Shown: one piece after another, positions 13,801-28,300 of the stretch
Numbering within the stretch: position 1 is the first letter of the stretch
Layout: every line of letters starts with the position of its first letter
Origin: Artemia franciscana
Taxonomy: Eukaryota > Arthropoda > Branchiopoda > Anostraca > Artemiidae
Reading direction: 5' to 3'
Length of the DNA: 64,000 bases
Assembly (NCBI RefSeq): GCF_032884065.1
Contig: NC_088868.1
Coordinates: 6,963,129-7,027,128 of the forward strand
The notes under the pieces: generated by a model
The model's database searches: none
What the model was told of the DNA's origin: nothing
The model's input: the letters and a program-made list of their open reading frames with translations, nothing else
Made by a program: the position numbers and the translations under genes

Positions 13801-16800
13801 CTTTGGTAAGGAAGAAAAGAAAAAAACACTAATAAATAATTCGTTGTGCCCACATCGCTCTTTACCTCAGCAGGTCTAGTTTGCTACCTATGATTTCTGG
13901 TTAATTTGAGTTTTACATGTTCTTTGGACTATTTTAAATAACATTGGTATCTCACAATTTCGATGATATGCGTTTTGAGAAAAGAAAGCTTCGGAAGGAG
14001 GAGGGGGCTAGTTGCCCTCATATCACTTTTGATTCTTAAAAATAACTAGAACTTTCAGTTTCAATCGAAAGAGCTTCTCCAAAGTTTACGCGACCACACT
14101 TACCATAAAAACCTTGTGTGTCCCAAGGCATAACTTACAATCCTTATCCATGGGCTCTGGGGGGTTGTGTCAACCCCAAATGCCTTGTTATATGATCTTT
14201 AGACTTTTCTTTAAAAAAATGGCCATCTAAAAATTTTTATCGGGTGTATTTGGGGAAAAGTGGATGAGAGGGGGTGACTAGTTGCCCTTAGATCATTTGT
14301 GACTAATAAAACGGCACTAGAACTTCTTAATTTTAATACAATGAGACCTCTCTGAAGTTTCTACGTCCACCCCTTCCACTGAATAATGGGCAACTAGTAC
14401 AACTCATAGGCCTTGCCCTGAAGGTTTGTCATTTAGGAGTTAGAAGGGGGTGTCATCCTCAAAAACATAATTACTAGACCTTTCAAATATGATGAACAAA
14501 ATGGCAATATCAAAATTTTGACAATGGATATGTTTGGAGAAATGATGAGCGAGGGGGGGTGGTGGTTGTCCTCCAATCAATGTTGATTCTTAAAATGGAC
14601 ACTAGAACTTTCAATTTCAATTAAATGAGCTCCTTTTGAGGTTTCTATGACAACTCGTTCTATGCGAAGTGCCTTCGTCAGAAAAAAAATAATACATTGT
14701 GGCCATATCGCTCTTTCCTTAACAATTTTCGAACTGACAGAATTCATCCTGAGTGCTTGTAAAAAATTAGTTGAAAGTAAATAGTTAAGTAGATTTGGTG
14801 ATAGATAAGTAGTTTTATTACTACTTTGGTGCTAGTGACATTTTTTTTTTTTTTTTTTTTACAAAAATATATATCCAGTAGGAAAATATTTCTTTTTGTC
14901 TTAAATTTGCAAAATGTGTCCCTTTTATGTCCCAAATTTCCAAAATATTTCTCTTATTTGCCTTACTTTGTCATTGTGTATCGAGATGTAAGGAAAATGT
15001 CCCTTGGAGATGAAATATGTCCAGTTGGCAACCCTGGTAGGAAGAGGTCAGGAAAGAGAGTGGGGTGAATATCAGAACACTGTAAGAATTGTAATTCAGG
15101 AGATTTGGAATTATTTCTATTAAAGTACCAAGGACATCAATTAAAATTTGTTTGCCCCCAGACCCAGCTTAGGTCTATTTAAGACTAAAATCCACTATTT
15201 TTGAAAATTTTTCTTATGGCTGTTTTAAATTATGAACTGTTTTTCAAGATTAAATTATAAAGGTTTCATGCATCAAAAATAGCCAAAGGTATTTTTTTCT
15301 AAAATTTAATTTACCCAACACGAACGGATAGGCAATATCTAACATTGTCATAGTTGTATAGGAGAGTGAAAATAAGGGATTTTCAGACAAGAGCATGTTA
15401 GGGGCTTCAATTGGAGGTAGGGGCCATTTAAACCCCTCCTCCGTGCCTCAGCTATATTTTTCTCCCCCCTAAATTCGAAAAAAATAACTTTGTTTCGTAT
15501 TCTCATTGACAAATACCTTTTTGGCATTTTATTTGAAAAAAAAAGAACTATAAAAAACAAAGTTGTCGCCAAGATTTAAAAAAATACATCCTGGCCCATC
15601 CTCCCTAAATTTTCATTGATTGACACCACTGAAACATGCTTCTCTTCAATGATTTAAATAACAAGAAATCTATAAAATAAGTTTTAAATTCAAAATATAA
15701 CTAATTCTTTATAGGTAAATAGGTACATCATCACCCGGTAACAAAGAGCAATTATATAAATGACAGGTGATAACACCTGGAGCGATTTCGGCATTTTGTA
15801 AAGCAGATTTCTAAGCCTTACGGTTTTTTTATAAGAAGAAAAATCTTGGATGCGGTGGTAGAACGCAGCGGTTCTTTGAGAAAGTGGGTTCAGGGATTAT
15901 GAAGGGGTTAGTACTATTTTTGAAACTTTTGTATTTGTTTCACTTTCAGAAAAGTTGAGTTTTTTCTCAGATGACTTAAAAATTTATCACTGTATTAAGT
16001 TGTATATGCAGATTTTTTTGGGTGGTGAGGGGATGGGTGGAATAATAAAAATTTTGAAATGGGAATGATAAGAAACCTCATTAATCTCTCATAAAACCTC
16101 ATTAATCTCTTTAATCTCTAGTAGACTAAAGACAGTAGAGACGTACACAGGGGGAGCCCATGAATAGCCCCCCAACCCCCCGATCAAAAAATTCTGAATT
16201 GCTGTTCTTGTTCACGTTATCTTTTTTTTCATTTTGCCCCATCAAAATAAATCCCAATTACGCGCCTAGCACACACTGTGTTTTGGGTGACCTCTTTGGA
16301 ATTTTTCTTCCACGCCACCAGCTAAAGTTTCCTCCGTGTATTTTCATAGTGTTTGGCAGCATAACACTCTGAGCTTAGGCGTACTTCTCTAACTAATTAA
16401 TTGATTAATATTTATGACCATTTTTGTCTAGTGGCTATTTATTTGCTCGTGTATTAAAACACTCTTTTGATACAATTCGCCATCTGCAATATAGCACTTA
16501 TGATTTTACTTTTCATGATTGGACTTCCATCAGGTTTTAATCCACCCACTTGAACTAGAGGAGTCGCTCTCTCTCAGAAATTAGGCACAGCAGGTGGTGC
16601 GTACCATGTGTGACGGAAATGTGCTAAGCATTTTAAGGAGTGTGCCAAGCGTGCCAGAGCTGTTTAAACTCGGGCAGAGCTGTGCAGTACGTGTGGCGTT
16701 CCGAAATGTATCCTAGGTTGTGGGAAGTCAGCTCCCCCTTGCTTAAACTAATAGGATCGTTTAAAATCTTAATCATTTCTCAGAAGATTCGAAGTAGTAG

Positions 16801-19800
16801 CGAGTGCCCCACCTGAATTTAATTTATCAATGACCAGACTAAATAGCTAGAATGGCAGCAGACTTACTTCAAGAAAATTCTACCCCGACAACTGAAAGGT
16901 GCAACAATTCCCTCGTACAGAATTTTATTTGAGATTTCAACATTTCTTTTTATCTCTCATCGTTGACCTAGAAGTCGCACCTGCTGCTTCTTTTTTTAAA
17001 TTTATTTGTTTGTGTCTCGTTTACTGTGACCCGATCGCTTAAGGTTTAAACTACGAAGCGAATAAACCCTATCTTGGCAGTCCATCTCGGGCACAGCCTA
17101 TATAGACACCAGCTGCGCAAACATTTTTCAAAAGCAACACATAGCTATTATCGCGACATCAATTGGTGTTGCGTCAAAACCAGACACTCTCGCAGTTGGA
17201 AACTGGATTCCGAAGAGGCAACATGATGCTTTCTTCTGATAAAATTACGCACCCACGGTGGTCTCAAGAGAAATTCCTGTTTTCACTCCCGGAATAGAGT
17301 CAAGATCTTTCCGCGCTGATTGGCTGTGGGAGCACCGGAGGTTAACGCCTAGTCTAAAGATGCGTTTTGAAATCCTTCTATGGTCAACATGCGACTCCGC
17401 GATCACAATATAGTTTGTGATCTCGGGCAAAAAGAGAAGCAGGAAGCCCTAAAGTGGGAAGGGAAGAGGTCATAAGAAAAGGCTTAAAAGAAATAGAAGC
17501 ATCATTGGAAGGAATGAGGGTGGTTATGGTAAGAAGGAACACGCGGAGCTGTGTTGTGGCCTTAGGCGGTTTGATGCCTCAGTGAGGTATCAGTTGCATT
17601 CTGTTTGTTGTCCTAGTCTCGTTCAGGGTTGCCAACTGGACATATTTTATCTCAAAAGGATAGATTGTCATGTGTCAGCACACAATGACATAAAAGGGCG
17701 AAAAAGTGAAACATTTTAGAAATTTCGGTCATAAAAAGGACACACTTTGTAAATTTTTAACATGAAACGAACATTTTCCAACTGGATATATATTTTGGTA
17801 AAATAAAAATGTCACTTTTCACAAAAGTAATGCTTTTTCTTGTTTTTTTTTTAAGTATCCAGGTTTTGCCAGAGATCGTAAACAAAGGATTTTGTCCAAA
17901 GTAATTGATTTACACGTTCATATGAGTTTTGTGCTTTCACACTAAGTAATTTTGTATGAATGTTGTACGTAATTTTTTTTATTATATTTGATGTTAACTG
18001 GCCGCTTTAAAAGCGGTTTGCAAAACCTCTTTTGGTCAATAATACAAATGGTAAAATAAAATCTCTAGTTTTTAGATTTCAAGATGGACACATTTTAGCT
18101 AAAACTTACACATTTTTAGATGCTCATGGGACATATCCATGGAACAAAAAGTTGTCAACCCTGGTTTTGTTAGGATAGTCTACTTCAGCAAGTTTGTTTT
18201 TCTTCTGTTTCTTTAGAAATGTTTTCTTTAGAAACCGTAAATGTTTTCTAAAGAAAAAATGTTTCTATATTTTCTTTAAATAAATAAATTGACTGATTGA
18301 TTGATTCTAAATAGTTGAAAATTTGTTTATGCCATTAATTATAGCGTAATGTTTAACTAACATGTTAAACTATATAATTATTATATTATAATATAATATC
18401 TATTTAAGAAGGAATATATTTATGTGGATAGTTGTTGAAATATCAATGAAGAAACCAGTTATTCCCCTTTTTGCATTGTCTTTTTACAGAATTGTTTTTT
18501 CTAACTGATGTTTTAGTTTGTATAGTTGTTTCGTCTTTTTCTTTTCTTCATTTACTATTAATGGTTATTTGTGAATCTAGAAAATCACTGAACAATAAAC
18601 TATTTTGTGTAAAATGATATTAATTATAATCTTGATCAAACAGTTCGTGGTAACGAACTGTAGTAAGGAGCGACCCGGCTCAATAGTAACCAAAACTCTA
18701 AAAAACGGAATTTTGTTATGAAAGCTACATCAAAAGAATCGAATTTTAACGCTGATTTTGATTATATAAGTTTAATCAAGTCATAGACCCTAAAAGTTAA
18801 GTTTAGATTTAATCACCCCTAAAAGTCACAGAATCTTACCGAAAATCACACCATCAGATTCAGCGTATCAGAGAACCATACTGAAGAAGTTTCAAGCTCC
18901 TATCTACAAAAATTTGGAATTTTGTGTTTTTTTTTTCCAGAAGGCAGATCACGGATGCGTGTTTATTTGTTTGTTTGTTTTTTTTTGTTTTTTTTTTGTT
19001 TGTTTGTTTTTTTTCCAGGGGTGATCGTATCGACCGAGTGGTTGCAAGTTTTTGCAATGTTGCAAGAGGGCTCATTCTAAAGGAAATAAAAAGTTCTAGT
19101 GCCCTTTTTAAGATACCATAAAAATTGTAGGGCACCTAGGCCCCCTCCCACGCTAATCATTTTCCCAAAGTCATCGGATCAAAATTCTGAGATAGCCATT
19201 TTATTTAGCATAGTCGAAAAACCTTATAACTATGTCTTTGAGGATGACTTACTCCCCCACAGTCCCCTTGGGAGGGGCTACAAGTTACAAACCTTGACCT
19301 GTGCTTACATATAGTAATGGTTATTGGGAAGTGTACAGACGTTTTCAGAGGATTTTTTCTGGTGGGGGGGAGTTGTTGAGAAGAGGGGGATATGTTTGGG
19401 GAACTTTCCATGGAGTAAGTTGTCATGGGGGAAGAAAATTTCAATGAAGGGAGTGCAGAATTTTCTAGCATTATTTAAAAAAAAATAAAAAAAATATGAA
19501 AAAGTTTTTTGATCTGAAAGTAAGGAGCAGCATTAAAACGAACAAAAATTACTACGCATATGAGGGATTCGTCCCCTCCTCAATACCTCACTCTTTACGC
19601 TAAAGTATATTTAGTAATTTCAACTATTTATTCTACGGCCTTTGTGATTCAGGGGTCATTCTTAAGGAATTGGGACAAAACTTAAGCTTTGTTGTAAAGA
19701 GCGAGGTACTGCTGAGGGGGTAAACCCCCTCATATACGCAATAAAAACATACGAATACGAAAGTTCGTTACGTAAGCTAATTCGTAAGTTACGTATATCT

Positions 19801-22800
19801 TTTACTAATTAAAAACGTTTGTAAAAAATTAAATTTTCAAGTTGCCTTTTTAAATAACCAAATAACTGGGGGGGGGGCAACTAGGCCTCCTCTACCGCTC
19901 CTTTTTCCCTCAATCATTCAATCAAAATTATGAGAAAAGCCATTTAGCCAAAAAAATAAATATGCAAATTTCGTTTTAATTTTTCATCTGCGGAGAGCCA
20001 AAATCAAAACTATTTTGTGTAAAATGATATTAATTATAATCTTGATCAAACAGTTCGTGGTAACGAACTGTAGTAAGGAGCGACCCGGCTCAATAGTAAC
20101 CAAAACTCTAAAAAACGGAATTTTGTTAGCAAAGCTACATCAAAAGAATCGCATTTTAACGCTGATTTTAAATATATAAGTTTAATCAAGTCATAGACTC
20201 TAAAAGTTAAGTTACATTTAATCTCCCCTAAAATTCATAGAATCTTACCGAAAATCACACCATCAGATTCTTAAGGAATTGTTTTTGCATTGTGTTTTTA
20301 CAGAATTGTTTTTTCTAACTGATGGTTTAGTTTGTATAGTTGTTTCGTCTTTTTCTTTTCTTCATTTACTATTAATGGTTATTTGTGAAAAAAAATAAAT
20401 ATTCTTAAGGAAGTAACCAAATAACTGGGGGGCGACTAGGCCTCCTCCCCCGCTCCTTTTCCCCAAAATCATTCGATCAAAACTATGAGAAAAGCCATTT
20501 AGCCAAAAAAATAAATATGCAAATTTCGTTTAAATTTTTCATCTGCGGAGAGCCAAAATCAAAACATGCATTAATTCAAAAACGTTCAGAAATTAAATAA
20601 AAAAAGCAAGTTTTTTTTAACTGAAAGTACGGAGCGACATTGAAACTTAGAACTAACAGAAATTACTTCGTATATGAAAGGAGCTGGTCCCTCCTCAACA
20701 CCCCGCTCTTTACGCTAAAGTTTTTTACTGTTTTAAAAGTAGAGTTGAGAGAAAGCGTCAAACCTTAGCGTAAAGAACGGGGCGTTGAGGAGGGACCAGT
20801 CCCTTTCATATACGAAGTAATTTCTGTTCGTTTTAAGTTTTAATGTTGCTCCTTACTTTCAGTTAAAATAACTTGTTTTTTTTTATTTAATATACTTACA
20901 GAACAACAAGATGCAATGACATTGCAGTACTAAAGCTGACCGAATCAACTTTGCCTGCTAGATTACGACTGCTCCGGAAAAAGAATGTGGGAAAACTGCC
21001 ACCTCCCGGATTTTATCCAAAGGGTAAGCAAATTAGTAAATTATTATGACTATTTAATTATTAATTAATTAATTAGCTAATTATCTATTATTTAATTAAT
21101 TAATAGTCGTAATTAGATTACTACTGCTCCGGAAAAGAATGTGGGAGAACTGCCACCTCCCAGATTTTATCCAAAGGGTAACAAAATTAGTAAATCATGA
21201 CGAACATTTAATTATTAATTAATTATTTAATTAATTAATTGTTTATTATTTAATTAATTAATAGTCGTAATGAGATTACGACTGCTCCGGAAAAGAATGT
21301 GGGAAAACTGCCACCTCCCGGATTTTATCCAAAGGGTAACAAAATTAGTAAATCATTACGACTATTTAATTATTGATTGATTATTTAATTAATTAATAGT
21401 CGTAATTAAATTACGATTGCTCCGGAAAAGAATGTGGGAAAATTGCCACCTCCCGGATTTTATCCAAAGGGTAATAAAATTAGTAAATCATTGCGACTAT
21501 TTAATTATTGATTGATTATTTATTTAATTAATCAATTAATTGTTTATTATTTAATTAATTAATAGTCGTAATTAGATTAAGACTGCTCCGCAAAAGAATG
21601 TGGTAAAACTGCCACCTCGCGGATTTTATCCAAAGGGTAACAAAATTAGTAAATCATTACGACTATTTAATTATTAATTAATTATTTATTGTTCAATTAA
21701 TTAATAGTCGTAATAAGATTACGACTGCTCCGGAAAAAGAATGTCGGAAAATTGCCACCTCTCGGATTTTATCCAAAGGGTAAGCAAATTAGTAAATACT
21801 TTCACTTCTTCTTCAATAGTAATTATATATAAAAATCATAGTGACTTCATAAAAGACAAATATAGCTTTATAGAATATAAACCAAAGTAAGGTGATTCAA
21901 TAGGTATAGATAATAAACTGAGGGGGCCAGTAATTCTCTTCACATATACATAATATCTGTTTGTTTCTGTCACCCTTCCCTTGAATTTAAAACTATTATT
22001 TAAACTCAAATTCTCTAGGTTTTCAACGTCATATTCTGCATTACCCCAAATATGAAGGTAGGGGATTTGATTCTCCTAAACACCCCGCTCTTTATACTGA
22101 AGTTTGAATTTTGTATAACAATGCTTTAAGAAAGGTTTCTTTTTTAGGTGTATTTGATTTTCAGAAAAATAACTTTCCTAAATAGGACAAATGCTACTGC
22201 CCAGTCAAACCCTACTCTTTACATTTAAACTCAACTTCTTATCGCAACGCTATTACTTTTTTTAAATAATGTTTCCCCTCGAAAATACCGTTCTTATGAG
22301 CAGTTGAAGTAAAAAACGCAGAAGAATGCAAAAAAAAGTAAGACAGATAAACAGAACCTGTTTAGACAGAAAAAAAAAACAGCAACAAAAGTAAAGCATG
22401 CTTAAAACATTAGACCGACTGAAAAAATATTTCACAAAATGAGACAAAAAAATTACCAGGTAAGCCACTACTCCTTTAACCGATTTAGTTGCTATATTTA
22501 ATTAGACCGACTGAAACATTAGACCGACTGAAAAAATATTTCACAAAATGAGACAAAAAAATTACCAGGTAAGCCACTACTCCTTTAACCGATTTAGTTG
22601 CTATATTTAATGTGTCTGTTGAGCTTTGAAGGAATCAACACGTGAGTTTGATGGAATAACTTCAACCAACGAGTTGACTCCGGATACATTTGTAGCTGCA
22701 CACTATTATTATTATTACTAACAACTCACCGCAGCACAACTCATCCGGGGCAAAGGTACTGCTGCTATTACTAACATCTCACCGCAGCACAACTCATCCG

Positions 22801-25241
22801 GGGCAAAAGTACTACTACTATTACTAACAACTCACCGCAGCACAACTCATCCGGGGCAAAAGTACTACTACTATTACTAACATCTCACCGCAGCAAAACT
22901 CGTCCAGGGCAAAAGTACTACTACTATTACTAACAACTCACCGCAGCACAACTCATCCGGGGCAAAAGTACTACTACTATTACTAACAGCTCACCGCAGC
23001 ACAACTCGTCCAGGGCAAAAGTACTACTACTATTACTAACAACTTACCGCAGCACAACTTATCCGGGGGAAAAGTACTACTACTATTAATAACAACTCAC
23101 CGCGGCACCAGCCACCTGAGGCCAACACAGTTATGAACACTCCTCCTCCACCCTAATCTATTTTAATCTATTCAAAGCCTCCCTCTTTACAGCCCCAGAG
23201 GTTCCTGTTACCCTTAAATCTTTCGTTACGACATCCTCGCACCATAACCGCGGATGACCGTCGTTTGGCCCTAGACGGTTGGCTGAAAAGAACAATCTTC
23301 GGCAATCTGTTATCCGTCATCTGCAAACCATGCCCTAGCCAATTCAAAATTTCGTTCATTATAGCCCTGGAATTTGAGGCAAAAGGACCGAAATATTCTA
23401 ATAAATAAGTTAGTAAATGCGATACCTCATCCTGGGGAGGGGGGATGACCAGGTTTGTACCCATCCCTTGCCTTAAAGGAAATATCTGACTCGTAAAAAA
23501 AAGTAACAAATATTCATATAAACAAATTTTTGATGCATTTTGTGAAGTTTTTTTAACCCCCTCCACAGAAAAATCCTGGATACACCCTTGAATAGTGTAC
23601 GTGTAAAAAGCAGTCTTCGACATCACATCAAACTTTCAAAGCTATTTTTTAAACTCGTATTTTTTCTTCTTGCTGCACAGGTCTTGATTTTGGAAGACAA
23701 TATATTTTATACAACTTATATTTTATATTTTAATTTATATTTTATTCATATTTTATATTTATATTTATATTATATTATATATTTATATTAAGTATTATAT
23801 TATATTATTTTATATTTATATTATATATTTTATATTTATATTATATTTTATATTTTGTTTTATATTTCAATTTATATTTTATACAATATATATTTACAAT
23901 ATATTTTTTCCAAAAACCCATTTTAAGCAAGGACATGTTCTTCAAAATACAAATTTAAAGGAAATAAAATCAGTCAATCAGATTTTTGTCATTCTTAAAG
24001 CTCTTAAAGTAGATACGAGTAGGAGCAATCAGAGAGAAACAAAGGGCTGCTTGTATCAAAAATCTACTACCTTAAATATTCGGTATTAATACTGGCATAA
24101 ATTTTGATACTGGAAAACAAATGAGGTGTACTTTCTTCTTATTGGCTTAAGATTTCACACAGGACGTTTTAAAACCAATAAGATTTTAAAAGAGTGGGTT
24201 TATTTGTCTCCTCAAAAATGTGAAATAATGTAATTGGCTTATAAAACAATGTCACAGAGGAGTGACCATTCACACGGAGCTTAGGCTTGGTCGTAGTCAT
24301 GCTTCTTCGTTCACAAGAAACGTTCTTGAACCTGGTTCTACGAGACCGACCAATCCCGGATTATGAATTTGGCGCAAGAACTGAAAGTTGAGAAACATAG
24401 ATGAGGAGGTTCAGATGAGGAGGTTCATAGATGATGAAGATGAGGAGGAGATGTTTTTGTGTGGAGTTTTGTCTCGATTGGAACTATATATGCTTATGGA
24501 AAGCCAAGCTGGAAAAAAAAGAAAGAAGGAATGGACAAGGGAAATCCTTGTTCCAATCATCTTCCATGCATGTCGCTTCATACAGAAACCTTCTATTCTC
24601 CACATGCACAGTAAGTTCTTCAAGAACATCAACTCTTATGCCATTCCATATCTGTACAACTTGCTCCCCCTCCATCCCTGTCAAATTGCTTACCACTAAT
24701 CTTTGATGTAATTGGTTAAAACCTAATCCTAGTTGCTGGTGATCTGATCCAAATTGAACTTCAATTACGCCTAGGACTGAGACTCTGTGACGCGTGGGAA
24801 CGTAAAGTTTTCGATAAGTCGTAATCGTAGTCGCGTCTACGACTAGGGCTAAGCCCCGTGTGAATGTTCATATAGAAACCAGCGAAATTAAAGCACCTTT
24901 TATCGAATTATAGAAAAGCAACCTTTTTTTGTCTGGTGCAAACGTGACTAGAAAACACCCCGAGTCACAAAATAGACCGTCCTATCCCATAAACAAGTCC
25001 TTCTTTCCATTTTAGAAAGCTGCATTGTCTCTGGATGGGGATTCAAATCTGCTGAGGAAAGTAAACTGCCAGATAGTCTTCAAGCGGCCAAAGTTAGGCC
25101 CATGGATTCCAATGAATGTCAGATTCGTTATAATCAGCTTGGAGATGTAGATATATTGGATGGAATGATGTGCGCTGGCGGAGGCGAAACTGACGCATGT
25201 CAGGTAAGACAAAGCTAATTATAATAGCAAATAGTCAATCA

Positions 25242-25325
<84 letters not shown>

Positions 25326-28300
25326 TAGGTTTATTTAAACAACATCGTAGCTAACAGCTAATTTGCGTTGCTTCACTATGCTAAATAACAAACTAACACA
25401 AAAAAAAGAAGAAAATATCACTCGGCTTTGTTTAGCAAATCCGTAAAAAAAGGTACAAACGAATTTGCGTGGCGGTTCGTGAACAGTGCTGACATCTAAA
25501 AAAAGGGACGGTAGCAGCATCTGGTGGCTTCGTCAGAAGATTAAAAATCACCAAGTTCGAAAAAGTAGATGGTGCCACCGTATACAGGGGTGAAGAAAGG
25601 TCAAATAAAGTATCTTTCCTGTACTTAATTTGCAAATTGATGGCACAGAAAACTGTCAGGATAGCCACTGCTTTAGCTGGTGACGCCATTGACGAACCAG
25701 CACACATATATTGGGCACTATTGAGCTAAACTTGGTGATGGGCTTTGCAGCTGTGCTAGCGCAACAGCGCCATCTATCAATCTTCGTGGCAGCGATGGCG
25801 GCAACCTAATCAGAGACGATCATGTCCAATAGTAAAAAAGTACAATAGCCCATAACCGCGTAAAAACAGTTTCAGATCTAAATACAAAGGTCACTATGAG
25901 AACTACCTTTTCCGAAAACCTTGTAAAGGAAAATTACAGTCCCTTAGCTTGTACAGTAAAGAAAATCTGTTGACTTGAAAAACAAGGAAAGTGGCTGCAG
26001 CCACTTGGCAATGGCAATGGCCAATGTCATTGGCAATGGCAATGGTCAATGGTCTGGTATTGGTTGGTAAACAATGGCTTGGTATTGCCATTGACAGCAT
26101 CTTTTTTCTTTTCACCTTTTCCTCCCCCCAAGCTAGCCAGGCACTAGAACTGTATTGTTCCAGGCACTGTATTGTGGCGGGTACTGATTGTATTGTATTG
26201 TAGAGAGCTGTTTAATGGTTTATTGCTACACCTAGTGCTTTCTGTAATTAAAAAATATTTAAAACAATATCATTATTTTTACAAAAAACTGCATTTTCAT
26301 ATACTAGTTATAATTGATGATCATCAGCTTCTTAAAAACATCCAAAAATACGCTAGAAAATCGACATAAGCTCAAGAATTAGTTAGAAAATCGAAAAAAA
26401 ACACACACATTGAGCGCAGGATGAGTACATAATGTCAAATATACAGCGTTGCAAGCCAGTATTTCAGAAACCAGGAATTAGATAAAGTTCTTTCTAATGT
26501 TGGATGGTACCAGAAGGATAGATAATAGTACAACTCCAAAGGTGCGTCCTTGAGGAAACAATAGACATAATTTCAAAGTTACAAATGTTACCATTTATTA
26601 TTCATAATAGATTTGAGCTCCGTACTGAAAAATAAGTCAATGAGTTATCTTCCCATCCCCTACTATTTGCAAAAAAAAGTGAATATAAGTGAAATAAATT
26701 CCCTCCCCTGGTATCTACGGATACAAAATACTAGGAAGAAAGGGTTTTTTTAAGTGGCCATGCAGCATTGCCAAATAGCCAAAATAAATTATGTAGTTAA
26801 AATAGCCAAAAGTCAAACATATTAATGAATATGCTTTATTATTTTGTATTTACCTCTGTATGACTAGACTTTCTTCTTTTTCCTTCATTTACCCTATGAG
26901 CAGTTTGAGTCTAGCATCTTAACCTGTTTAGAAGCAAATTGACATCGCCAAATTGCCAAAAAAAAATAAATAATAAATAACAATAAATAATAAATAGTGA
27001 ATAATAAATAATATATAAAATATAAGAAAAGAAACAAATCCTAATGTTGGGGTTGACTCTGAAGTTGCTTGATTCTGACATTTATAAGACACCTTATCGT
27101 TCAATCCGTCTTTGTGACCGCAAAAATGACTTTGGAACTAGAAAATAATTGGCAATGCATATTGCCAACTGTAACTGCCTTCACTCTATTAGGGAAATTA
27201 AATTTAGTCAGTAAATCAAGAAATACAGAAGTAAATGATTTATGCATCATTTACTCAATATGAATAATAGAATACGAAGTTCATTTTTATAGCCAAAATA
27301 CTTACTGCTAACCAAATACAAAATTGGAAAAAGAACTACAAATAATAAGAAAATGTTAATTAAACGCCAATACAAATAATTTAAAAATTATTAAACGCCG
27401 AAGTTTACAAATTGCACGAAACCAATACCAATATACACAGAAATGAATGAACCCCTTTCCTTAAATCTTGATGAGTACATTTTCTTTTTGCTCCACTTAA
27501 ACAATTACCAGTCCGAGTCTAACGTCTGGTAAATAAGCGATAACTATTCTGACTGTATGTTTATAAGAATTTTGATCAGCAAACTTTTCCAAGCAAATAT
27601 TTCTATTTATCTTTCATAAATAGGAATTGCTATCATCAATGAACTTCTATTTCAACATCTCATTTTGCAACAACATCAACAAAACTCATTTTCCTATTAA
27701 TATCCAACAGGGTCGTGAGGAAATGTTCAATTATTTTTTTACCTTAAATTACCTTAAATCGCAGCTTGGAGCAATATAAGGATTTTCCATCTTTGTGATG
27801 TTCCAGTGATGAAAAAAATTCGTTTGGTGTAAGTTGTGGTTGTTGATCAACATCTTGTGGAGGAATCTGCAGCTTCCCAATTGTAAAGGAACTCCTGGCA
27901 GAGCCATTACTAAACACCTAACTTTTAAGAAATGGTGCATTGTGATTTTATCAGTTAAGATTCTGCTTTTATCTATAATTAAATAAAAAAAACAAGTTTT
28001 TTTAACTGAAAGTAAGGAGCGACATTAAAACTTAAAACGACCAGAAATTACTTCGTATATGAAAGAGGCTGCTTCCTCATCAACGCCCCGCTCTTTACGC
28101 TAAAGTTTGACTCTTTCTCTCAATTCTTCTTTTTACAACAGTAAAAAACTTTAGCGTAAAGAGTGGGGCGTTGATGAAGAAGCAGCCTCTTTCATATATG
28201 AAGTAATTTCTGGTCGTTTTAAGTTTTAATGTCGCTCCTTACTTTCAGTTAAAAAAACTTGTTTTTTTTATTTAATTTCTGAACGTTTTTGAATCAATGC

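Noticed and set aside
17040-17440. snRNA or tRNA in a less AT-rich island
   Set aside because: No U1/U2/U4/U5/U6 or 5S core and no A/B box pair could be matched by eye.
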